DNA of 10,554 nt from an uncultured Prevotella sp. (GTDB lineage Bacteria > Bacteroidota > Bacteroidia > Bacteroidales > Bacteroidaceae): assembly GCA_900550635.1 (NCBI GenBank), contig URSZ01000085.1, forward strand, positions 1-10,554, written 5' to 3'. A program made the translations under genes and the position numbers. Shown here piece by piece: positions 1-6,287 of the stretch; the first letter of the stretch is position 1, and the number at the start of each line of letters is the position of its first letter. The notes under the pieces were generated by a model. The model had not been told where the DNA came from and searched no databases. It was given only the letters and a program-made list of their open reading frames with translations.

Positions 1-389
1 GGTGGCTGAAGTTGGGAGTGAAAATGGTAGGACACCTGATGATTCCTTCCGTTCCTTTTAAAGAAGCATATTTCCTTGATGACGCGATGTTGTTTAGAAA
101 AGAAATAAAAAATATCCCTTTGGTATATGTAGGAGGTCTGATTTCGAGGGAGAAAATAGATGATTTATTAGACAAAGGGTTTGAATTTGTGCAAATGGGC
201 AGGGCATTGCTTAATGAACCTGGATTTGTAAACCGTATGAAATTGGATGTTAACGCAAGATGCACATGTAAGCATAGCAATTATTGCATAGCAAGAATGT
301 ATTCAATAGATATGGCATGTCATCAGCGGCTGACTGAAGATTTGCCTAAATGTTTACAGAAAGAAATTGAAGAACTCGAAAAGCAATGA
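1..389 (+). CDS. NADH:flavin oxidoreductase (Old Yellow Enzyme family), 3' end only
   Basis: This is the C-terminal part of a gene that starts before the window; the frame is open from base 3 (W-L-K-L-G-V-K) to the TGA at 387-389. The readable ~128 residues carry the end of an FMN-binding TIM barrel: the strand and phosphate-binding segment YVGGLISREKIDDL, then FVQMGRALLNEPGFVNRM, with the GG and GR pairs that hold the FMN phosphate in this family. A cysteine-rich tail follows (CTCKHSNYCIARMYS, then MACHQ), of a kind I associate with bacterial OYE-like NADH:flavin oxidoreductases. Such enzymes pass hydride from NAD(P)H through FMN to activated alkenes; the substrate cannot be told. The protein ends soon after the cysteine segment, so it lacks the long Fe-S and FAD/NAD domains of 2,4-dienoyl-CoA reductases. 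The next gene starts one base after its stop, which suggests one transcript with the SDR. Confidence 0.78.
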   Translation, partial: WLKLGVKMVGHLMIPSVPFKEAYFLDDAMLFRKEIKNIPLVYVGGLISREKIDDLLDKGFEFVQMGRALLNEPGFVNRMKLDVNARCTCKHSNYCIARMYSIDMACHQRLTEDLPKCLQKEIEELEKQ

Positions 390-390
390 G

Positions 391-1233
391 ATGAAAAACT
401 TAGCCATAATAACGGGTGCTGACGGCGGAATGGGGAGTGAAATAACAAAGGCCGTAGCGGCTGCTGGATACTATGTCGTTATGCTTTGCCGCACAAAGAC
501 AAACGGTGAAAAGCGAAAATCGCAAATAGTCGACGCTACAGGCAACCCTAACATAGAAGTAATGGAAGTAGACCTATCTTCCATGAAAGAAACAGCAGCT
601 GTAACGCAATTAATCAAAAAGAAAGGCATGCTTGTTGATTTGCTTATGAATAATGCTGGAACTATGAGCAAATGCTTTAACCGTACAAGCGAAGGTTTTG
701 AAAACACTGTAGCCGTAAACTATCTTGCACCATTTTTACTTACAAACAGATTGATTCCTCTGATGCACAATGGAACAAGGATTGTAAATATGATTTCATG
801 TACATACGCAATAGGTAGAATAGACGATTGCTTCTTTACAAAAGGCCGCAGAGGATTTTTTTTCAGAATACCTATTTATAGCAACACCAAACTTGCTCTT
901 TGGCTTTTTACTAAAAAGTTGTCGGAACAATTAAAAGATAAAGGCATAGATGTAAATGCAGCAGACCCGGGAATTGTTTCTACCGAAATAATACGTATGG
1001 ATATGTGGTTCGACCCTTTAACGGATATTTTCTTCCGGCCATTGATAAGGACACCGCGGCAAGGTGCAGACACCGCAATAAAATTACTGCTGGAAAAAGA
1101 TTTATACGGCGTTACCGGTAAGATGTATGCCTCGGGAAAACAGAAAAAGATTAGTGCATTTTATAATAATCATCCTCAAATGGAATTATTATGGGAAAAG
1201 ACTAAGGAACAGCTTTCTGAATATTTGAAATAA
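391..1233 (+). CDS. short-chain dehydrogenase/reductase (retinol-dehydrogenase-like SDR)
   Basis: NAD(P)-dependent oxidoreductase of the SDR superfamily, 280 residues, predicted cytosolic. The Rossmann glycine motif TGADGGMG is at residues 8-15, a DLSS cofactor-pocket segment at 61-64 and NNAG at 87-90. The catalytic set is N110 (VAVNYLAPFLLT), S136, Y163 and K167 (YSNTK), with PG at 193-194. Ser and Tyr lie 27 residues apart rather than the ~13 of classical SDRs. Together with the NNAG..GFENTVAVN pattern, this places it near the retinol dehydrogenase/WWOX/protochlorophyllide-reductase-like group; the substrate is unknown. I chose the ATG at 391: a TTG at 367 would add eight residues overlapping the upstream gene, while from the ATG the protein begins MKNLAIITGA, a normal SDR N-terminus. 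The start is one base after the stop of the flavin oxidoreductase gene, so translational coupling is likely. No strong ribosome binding site is seen. Confidence 0.92.
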   Translation: MKNLAIITGADGGMGSEITKAVAAAGYYVVMLCRTKTNGEKRKSQIVDATGNPNIEVMEVDLSSMKETAAVTQLIKKKGMLVDLLMNNAGTMSKCFNRTSEGFENTVAVNYLAPFLLTNRLIPLMHNGTRIVNMISCTYAIGRIDDCFFTKGRRGFFFRIPIYSNTKLALWLFTKKLSEQLKDKGIDVNAADPGIVSTEIIRMDMWFDPLTDIFFRPLIRTPRQGADTAIKLLLEKDLYGVTGKMYASGKQKKISAFYNNHPQMELLWEKTKEQLSEYLK

Positions 1234-1235
1234 CT

Positions 1236-1280
1236 AAAAACGTCAGGCAAAATTCAAATGTTTTGCCAGACGTTTTTTTT
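1236..1280. terminator. rho-independent terminator, probably two-way, between converging genes
   Basis: The left arm (1236-1252) contains ACGTC-A-GGCAAAA and the right arm (1261-1277) TTTTGCC-A-GACGT. They pair completely except for one A.A mismatch, around an 8-base loop at 1253-1260. Eight T follow on the plus strand (1273-1280), and a run of A at 1236-1240 gives a T tract on the minus strand. It begins three bases after the SDR stop and about 50 bases beyond the murF-alr stop, so it can end both transcripts. Confidence 0.9.
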
Positions 1281-1328
1281 AAAGGTTTATCGAATCTTGT
1301 TTACGCGATATAATACAGTAATACAAAG

Positions 1329-3800
1329 CTAATCTTGGAAATATACGCGTCTTACACGCTCGCTTATAGATGTGAGTATTTCGTATGGAATAGTTTGCAA
1401 CTTATCGCTTAACACAGACACGGGGAGTTTGTCACCAAAAATCTCTACTTTGTCACCTTCATTACATGGAATGTCTGTAACGTCAATCATTGCAACGTCC
1501 ATGCAGATGTTACCCACATACTTAGCAGGTTTCCCGTCAACCAAACAATATGCACTGCCACATCCGAGATGACGGTTAAGACCGTCCGCATATCCAATAG
1601 GAATTGCGGCAATACGGCTTAGCTTGTTTAGATGTCCTTTTCTTGAATATCCCACAGTGTCTTCTGCCTTCACGTCATGTATCTGTAAAATAGTAGTAGA
1701 TAGTGAAGCTACATTATTAATTATATTGTTGTTTATAGGATTAACTCCGTATAATCCTATTCCTAACCTTACCATATCCAAATGGTATTGAGAGAATCGC
1801 TCGATTCCGGCAGTATTACATATATGCCTTAATATTTTATGAGGAAAAGCGTCTTGCAGTTTACCGCTTATATCATTAAACAGGTTAAACTGTTTGGCTG
1901 TAAAATCATCGAACTCAGAACTATCACTCCCAACAAAATGTGAAAACACAGAACGGGGAAGTACAGAGTTTTGAGACTTCAGGCGGCTTATCAATTTGTC
2001 GATTTCTGCAGGCGAAAACCCAAGACGGTGCATGCCTGTGTCTATTTTAATATGAATAGGGAATAGTGTAACGCCTTCTCTTTCTGCTTCGGATATTAAT
2101 GCTTCCAAAATGCGGAAACTGTATACCTCCGGTTCGAGGCGATAGCGAAACATGGTTCTGAATGTAGTCATTTCTGGATTCATTACCATTATGTTTGCCG
2201 TGATTCCGGATTTTCTTAAAGCAACACCTTCGTCTGCTACCGCTACTGCAAGATAATCAACTCCGTGTTCTTGTAATTTGCGCGATACTTCCAGCGCTCC
2301 GGAACCGTAAGCAGACGCCTTGACCATGCAGACCATTTTTGTTTCCGGTTTCATGAACGAACGATAATGCTTCAGGTTCTTCACAATTGCTCCAAGGTCG
2401 ATGTTCAGTGTCGTTTCGTGAAGTTTCAGTGCCAGTAGGTCGCTTATTTTTTCAAAACAAAAAGAACGCGCTCCTTTTAGTAATATAGTTTCTGAAACAA
2501 GGCTGTTCAATATTCCACTTGTTATAAAATCTTCGGTAGTTGTAAAGAAGAATTTCTTATCGTTCTTAAACAAATGGGAAAAATGAGATATCTCGGGGCC
2601 TATGCCTATGAACTTATCCAAATTTTGCGTATTCACTCTGTCAGCTACATGTGTATAAAGAGCTTCTGAATTCATTCCACTCTGATATATATCGCTTAAT
2701 ATCAGTGTGCACTTTGTATCTGATTGCCCTACACGTCTGTTCATGAAATCCAATGCGATATCAAGCGAGTTCACATCAGAATTGTATGAATCATTAATTA
2801 TGGTACAATTGCGCACTCCCTGCGTAACTTCCATACGCATAGCCACGGATTCCAAACGCGACAGTCCATTGTGTATATACTCTGGAGACAGCTTCAGATA
2901 TAAGCAAGCAGCCAAGCAATGAATGCTGTCGGCAATGGAGGCGTCGTCAATAAATGGCAAAGTATATTGCCCTTCATGTCCGTCATACTTATATGAAATC
3001 GTTGTGGTGTCTTGTGATTTTTCAATGCTTGATACGAACAAAGGTGCAGAGTCGTCTTTTACAGACCACCTTAACTGCTGGTGGGCTATTTTGCCTATAG
3101 AAATGGAGCGGTCTATTATTTCGTCGTCTGAAGAGTATATTACAACATCGCAATTTTTAAAAAGTTTCAATTTTTCCCTGCACTTAGACTCCTTGTCGGG
3201 GAAATTTTCCTGGTGTGCATTACCGAGATTCACCATTATACCTATAGTAGGTTGTATAATATCGCGCAACGCATCCATTTCGCCAGGGTCAGATATGCCA
3301 GCCTCAAAAACTCCAATTTGTGAGGATTCGTCAAGTAACCATACCGAAAGAGGTACACCTATCTGTGAGTTATAACTCCTTGGCGAGCGCGTAACATTCA
3401 TAACCGGTTGTAAAAGCTGGTTTAGCCATTCTTTCACAATAGTTTTGCCATTGCTTCCGGTTATACCGATAATGGGTATGTTATACTGTTCGCGGTGACG
3501 TTCCGACAAACGTTGGAGAGCTTTACGAGAATCAATTACGTATAAGAAATTAGTTCCTGGATATTTTTCGTCGTATTTATCGGGCAGTTTTGTTACAACG
3601 AAATTGCGAACGCCACGTTTATACAGTTCATTAATGTAATTGTGCCCATCGCCAATGTTTGTTTTTATAGCAAAAAACAACGATGTTTCAGGAAAAACCA
3701 AAGACCTGCTATCCGTAAGAAGCCATTCAATGTTTGCTTCGGCATTTCCGTAACGGCGTGCTCCGATAAGTGCTACTATATCTTCTATCTTGTATCTCAT
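1329..3800 (-). CDS. murF-alr: bifunctional MurF ligase / alanine racemase (fusion)
   Basis: An 823-residue cytosolic enzyme joining two steps of peptidoglycan precursor synthesis. The N-terminal ~457 residues are MurF, the ATP-dependent ligase that adds D-Ala-D-Ala to UDP-MurNAc-tripeptide. Its signs are the P-loop GITGSNGKT (112-120), FEAGIS (165-170), NLGNAHQENF (191-200) with lysines just after it that suit the carbamylated-lysine region, NDSYNSD (336-342) and LLKGARSF (440-447). The rest is alanine racemase (L-Ala to D-Ala, PLP-dependent): the PLP lysine K494 in VKASAYGSG, MHRLGF (590-595), the catalytic tyrosine Y718 in VGYSRKG, IPIGYADG (733-740) and NICMD (764-768). There is almost no linker. 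The single frame with both active sites intact rules out a chance join; this fusion is known in Bacteroidetes. It starts 15 bp after the GSCFA gene on the same strand and probably shares its transcript. The N-terminus MRYKIEDIVALIG is typical of MurF. Confidence 0.97.
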   Translation of the reverse strand: MRYKIEDIVALIGARRYGNAEANIEWLLTDSRSLVFPETSLFFAIKTNIGDGHNYINELYKRGVRNFVVTKLPDKYDEKYPGTNFLYVIDSRKALQRLSERHREQYNIPIIGITGSNGKTIVKEWLNQLLQPVMNVTRSPRSYNSQIGVPLSVWLLDESSQIGVFEAGISDPGEMDALRDIIQPTIGIMVNLGNAHQENFPDKESKCREKLKLFKNCDVVIYSSDDEIIDRSISIGKIAHQQLRWSVKDDSAPLFVSSIEKSQDTTTISYKYDGHEGQYTLPFIDDASIADSIHCLAACLYLKLSPEYIHNGLSRLESVAMRMEVTQGVRNCTIINDSYNSDVNSLDIALDFMNRRVGQSDTKCTLILSDIYQSGMNSEALYTHVADRVNTQNLDKFIGIGPEISHFSHLFKNDKKFFFTTTEDFITSGILNSLVSETILLKGARSFCFEKISDLLALKLHETTLNIDLGAIVKNLKHYRSFMKPETKMVCMVKASAYGSGALEVSRKLQEHGVDYLAVAVADEGVALRKSGITANIMVMNPEMTTFRTMFRYRLEPEVYSFRILEALISEAEREGVTLFPIHIKIDTGMHRLGFSPAEIDKLISRLKSQNSVLPRSVFSHFVGSDSSEFDDFTAKQFNLFNDISGKLQDAFPHKILRHICNTAGIERFSQYHLDMVRLGIGLYGVNPINNNIINNVASLSTTILQIHDVKAEDTVGYSRKGHLNKLSRIAAIPIGYADGLNRHLGCGSAYCLVDGKPAKYVGNICMDVAMIDVTDIPCNEGDKVEIFGDKLPVSVLSDKLQTIPYEILTSISERVRRVYFQD

Positions 3801-3815
3801 TTTCTAATCACTTAA

Positions 3816-4829
3816 TTATATATTGCTTTGTTTGCTGCTGATACGTTTGTTTAGTTCTTCAACTTCCTTTTCGACCGCTAAGTTCGCATATTTTTTGCTT
3901 AAAAAGACTAAACGTTCTTGTGTTTTTTCAACAAAGGCGCGATACTCTTTTGTGTCAGGATAATTTGGACGATGGTTTATAGCTTTTACTATTTTTTTCC
4001 ATTCCTGTGCAAAGGCAAAAGTTTCATCGCTGAACGCATATTCCGAAAAACGTTCGAATATGTAATCAACGGCTTGTGTTGATGGATGAAGCATGTCGTC
4101 TGCATAGAAACGGTAATCGCGCAATTCGTCATTAACTATCTCATAAGAAGGGAAATAGAAACATTTACCGCAGAAATGCTTTATTGTTTCGTCCACGGCA
4201 AGAAGTAAAACGGATTTACTAAGATTCGAGCCGTGAAAACCATATTTTGCATACCTATACGGGCTGACTGTAAAAAGGACTTGTAAATGTTCATTTAGTT
4301 TGAAGAGCTCGGTTAATGTCTTTTCGCAAACGGAAATTACTTCTTCTACGGTCATGTCGTGTATGTTAAACCGTTGTTCCGGTATTTTATGGCAATTAGC
4401 CACGGTGACATTGCTCCCATCAACATTGTATTCATAGCAACGGTTCGTACCGAAAGTCAATATCAACGCATGAGCATTCTTAATAGCGTTGTTACATTCG
4501 TAAGCACGTTTCCGTATGTTGTGTAAGCATTGTTCTCGTGCAGGGGCAGAGAAATCGCCGGAATGAAGCCAGCTGTTCCATATCTCGCCGTTTTGGAAAA
4601 GGTACTTTTCGTATGGAAAATCTTCACCGCTTAATAAGCTGTCTAAAGAACGGCAAATGCTCATTGGATTATAGAGGACGCCAAAAGCATTAACATCGCA
4701 ATTAAATTTGTAATCTACAAGTTTGGTGCCTATGTTTTTAGTAAAACATGAACCTAATAAAACAATGTTGTCGGCAACATTAAGATTGAAACCGTCTTTA
4801 ATAATAGAAACTTCAGTTCTGAATTTCAT
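3816..4829 (-). CDS. GSCFA-domain protein (SGNH/GDSL-like hydrolase clan)
   Basis: A 337-residue protein matching the GSCFA family, named after a motif that reads GSCFT here (residues 26-30). Features are the N-terminal MKFRTEV, VLLGSCFT, the FGTNR segment (126-130), TVSPYRY (187-193) and FYADDMLHPS (241-250). The early Ser in a GS context (S27) and the late DxxH (D245, H248) fit the block I and block V pattern of SGNH hydrolases, so an esterase or deacylase activity is plausible; that is inference, as I know of no established substrate for the family. In the segment after TVSP I would expect His where this protein has Y193 (from memory, weak). No signal peptide or membrane helix is seen, so it is predicted cytosolic. 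I chose the ATG at 4829: a TTG at 4850 would add seven hydrophobic residues that do not look like family sequence. It is followed 15 bp later by murF-alr, which suggests a wall-related role without proving it. Confidence 0.88.
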   Translation of the reverse strand: MKFRTEVSIIKDGFNLNVADNIVLLGSCFTKNIGTKLVDYKFNCDVNAFGVLYNPMSICRSLDSLLSGEDFPYEKYLFQNGEIWNSWLHSGDFSAPAREQCLHNIRKRAYECNNAIKNAHALILTFGTNRCYEYNVDGSNVTVANCHKIPEQRFNIHDMTVEEVISVCEKTLTELFKLNEHLQVLFTVSPYRYAKYGFHGSNLSKSVLLLAVDETIKHFCGKCFYFPSYEIVNDELRDYRFYADDMLHPSTQAVDYIFERFSEYAFSDETFAFAQEWKKIVKAINHRPNYPDTKEYRAFVEKTQERLVFLSKKYANLAVEKEVEELNKRISSKQSNI

Positions 4830-4872
4830 AATACGAATGACCAGAATCAATTGTATATAATCTAAGCAAATA

Positions 4873-4880
4873 CAAAAATA
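4873..4880 (-). promoter_or_regulatory. candidate -7 promoter element for GSCFA / murF-alr
   Basis: On the minus strand this reads TATTTTTG, an exact match to the Bacteroides -7 consensus TAnnTTTG, 43 bases upstream of the ATG at 4829. No TTTG -33 element lies at the expected distance (about 20 bases). The region is AT-rich, so a chance match is possible. Confidence 0.33.
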
Positions 4881-5000
4881 AAAAGAACTCTTGATTCTTT
4901 GCTACATTGTTGCAAAATAAAGACTATTTAAGGGTATTCTTGGAAGAGATTTTTTCAACTATTTTGGGTTCGTAATTTATACCCAGAAAAAGTTTCTTCA

Positions 5001-5042
5001 AAAATATGTCTGAGATATTTTAAAATATGTCTGACATATTTT
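5001..5042. repeat. array of two tandem 21-bp palindromic repeats
   Basis: Two units lie head to tail with no spacer: 5001-5021 and 5022-5042. The second is a perfect palindrome, arms AAAATATGTC and GACATATTTT around a single T. The first differs in one base of the right arm (GAGATATTTT). The same unit occurs three times at 9866-9928. Next to the perfect copy stands GAATTA (5043-5048); read on the minus strand, the direction of the downstream GSCFA gene, this is TAATTC directly before the palindrome, as at 9902-9907. The function is unknown. The 21-bp period equals about two DNA helix turns, which would suit side-by-side binding of a dimeric protein. Confidence 0.85.
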
Positions 5043-5211
5043 GAATTACGTGCCTTGTATTTTTTATTTCCTCCGACACGTGTATAACAAATTGAAAATC
5101 AGTTGTGATTCCCAGCGTCTGTTTTTGTCTGCATTCATTTGCTTTGCTGCTCGCTCTATTTTTTGTAATAATATATAATTAGGATTTTACATCGTATTGC
5201 TTTGCAGGAGT

Positions 5212-5252
5212 AAAAAGAAGGCTACGTACTTAAAGCACGTAGCCTTCTTTTT
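5212..5252 (-). terminator. rho-independent terminator of the OmpA-like gene
   Basis: The arms at 5212-5227 and 5237-5252 (core GAAGGCTACGT / ACGTAGCCTTC) pair perfectly over 16 bases around a 9-base loop. Read on the minus strand, the hairpin ends in five T and begins about 22 bases after the stop of the OmpA-like gene. The plus strand also ends in six T, so it could stop transcripts from either side. Confidence 0.88.
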
Positions 5253-5273
5253 TATCAATATATCAAATAAATT

Positions 5274-6143
5274 TTATTCTGCTGCGTTCTCTTTCTCCGG
5301 TGCTTGTTCAATGAGTTCCATAAACTGATCCAACTTGGGAGTTATGATTATTTGAGTGCGGCGGTTACGTTGTTTGCCAACTTCTGTGTCGTTTGTTGTC
5401 AAGGGATTGTATTCTCCGCGTCCGCCAGCAGTTAATCGTTTGGGGTCTACGCCATAGTTGTTTTGCAAATATTGCACAACGCTGGACGCGCGAAGGCAGC
5501 TCAAATCCCAGTTGTTGCGAATGTTTTCGCGAGAGATGGGCACGTTGTCAGTATTTCCTTCAACGAGGACGTCGTAGTCGCTGTAGTCCATAATTATCTT
5601 GGCAATCTTACTAAGCGTTTCGGCCGCGCGGTCGTTTATTTCGTAACTGCCGCTCTTGTAAAGCATATTGTCGGCAAGCGATATATAAACAACGCCTTTC
5701 AGCACTTGTACGTCAACCTCCTTAAGTTCTTCCTTGCTGAGCGAACGGGTAAGGTTGTTGGTAAGAACCATATTAAGCGAATCGCTCTTGCTCTTTACCT
5801 CTACCAGGTGACGGATATATTGATTGGATTCGTTAATCTGGTCCACAAGTTTTGAGATATTCATCGTGGTCATGTTGCTTGCGGTAAGGCTCTTGTCGAG
5901 CGATTTCTGCAATCGTGCATAATCTCTTTTGGATGCCTGGAGTTGCTGCTCCAGATTGGCAACCCGTTCGTTGCTTACGGCCAATTGCTCTTTGGTTGAC
6001 GTGAGCTGGTCTTTTGTATCCAAAAACTTATCGTTAAGTTCTTTGTTTGCGTTTTGGCAATTCTCAAGGTCTTTTTTACTAGCACAACTGCTCATAAACA
6101 GACCTAATACTGCAATCGATAAAATTAATGCTCCTTTTTTCAT
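5274..6143 (-). CDS. OmpA-family lipoprotein (peptidoglycan-binding)
   Basis: A 289-residue envelope protein likely to tether the outer membrane to peptidoglycan. Residues 1-20 are a lipoprotein signal peptide: KK, a hydrophobic stretch, then FMSSC with C20 as the lipidated cysteine. Residues ~23-130 are rich in heptad-like Leu, Lys and Glu and look like a coiled-coil stalk. The OmpA C-terminal domain covers ~150-270: MLYKSGSYEIN, VEGNTDNVP, WDLSCLRASSVVQYL, LTAGGRGEYNP and QRNRRTQIIITP. D199 (in NTD) and R218 (in SCLRA) match the Asp and Arg that bind diaminopimelate in OmpA-like domains. A short acidic tail (EKENAAE) follows. The N-terminal beta-barrel of true OmpA is absent, so this is a lipoprotein of the Pal/OmpA-like type. 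The gene stands alone, divergent from mfd, with its own terminator and a good -7 promoter match. Confidence 0.94.
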   Translation of the reverse strand: MKKGALILSIAVLGLFMSSCASKKDLENCQNANKELNDKFLDTKDQLTSTKEQLAVSNERVANLEQQLQASKRDYARLQKSLDKSLTASNMTTMNISKLVDQINESNQYIRHLVEVKSKSDSLNMVLTNNLTRSLSKEELKEVDVQVLKGVVYISLADNMLYKSGSYEINDRAAETLSKIAKIIMDYSDYDVLVEGNTDNVPISRENIRNNWDLSCLRASSVVQYLQNNYGVDPKRLTAGGRGEYNPLTTNDTEVGKQRNRRTQIIITPKLDQFMELIEQAPEKENAAE

Positions 6144-6170
6144 TGTTCATCAGGTTTTAGATGTTTGGTG

Positions 6171-6178
6171 CAAAAGTA
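6171..6178 (-). promoter_or_regulatory. candidate -7 promoter element of the OmpA-like gene
   Basis: The minus strand reads TACTTTTG followed by CA, a full match to TAnnTTTG, 27 bases before the ATG at 6143, which leaves a short leader. The nearest upstream TTTG (6195-6198 on the minus strand) is 16 bases away, shorter than the usual ~19-21, so the -33 part is uncertain. Confidence 0.55.
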
Positions 6179-6287
6179 AGTAAAAAAACACAAGCAAAGA
6201 AAGAATCAACACTTTTAGACTGTTTTTAATACATTTATATACCCGCGAAACGTCTTTTATATACTAAAATTAGGTAATTTCGCATTC

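Larger units (their letters stand above)
4830..5273. other. 444 bp gap without a gene
   Basis: The gap lies downstream of the OmpA-like gene and upstream of the GSCFA gene, both on the minus strand. It holds a candidate promoter (near 4873), two tandem 21-bp palindromic repeats (5001-5042) and the OmpA-like gene's terminator (5212-5252). There is also a weak inverted repeat TGGGT/ACCCA (4965-4969, 4981-4985) and an 8-base palindrome ACACGTGT near 5076. I see no convincing small gene or RNA in the stretch between 5043 and 5211. Confidence 0.6.

Noticed and set aside
367..390. TTG at 367 as start of the SDR
   Set aside because: It would overlap the upstream gene and add eight polar residues before a standard SDR N-terminus; the ATG at 391 is better.
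2923..3375. 150-codon plus-strand reading frame inside murF-alr
   Set aside because: It lies fully antisense to a gene with intact motifs, has no family look and no promoter; a shadow frame.
1329..3800. MurF-Alr joint as an assembly or frameshift artefact
   Set aside because: The frame is continuous, both halves are complete, and the same fusion is known in Bacteroidetes.
4965..4985. TGGGT/ACCCA inverted repeat as a terminator or riboswitch stem
   Set aside because: Only five pairs with an 11-base loop and no T tract; no wider conserved fold recognised.
5463..5855. 130-codon plus-strand reading frame opposite the OmpA-like gene
   Set aside because: Antisense to a clear OmpA domain; no recognisable motifs or start signals.
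6275..6282. TAATTTCG as a -7 promoter for mfd, implying a leaderless GTG start
   Set aside because: It has one mismatch to TAnnTTTG, no TTTG about 20 bases upstream, and would place the start point right at the start codon; too weak to call.
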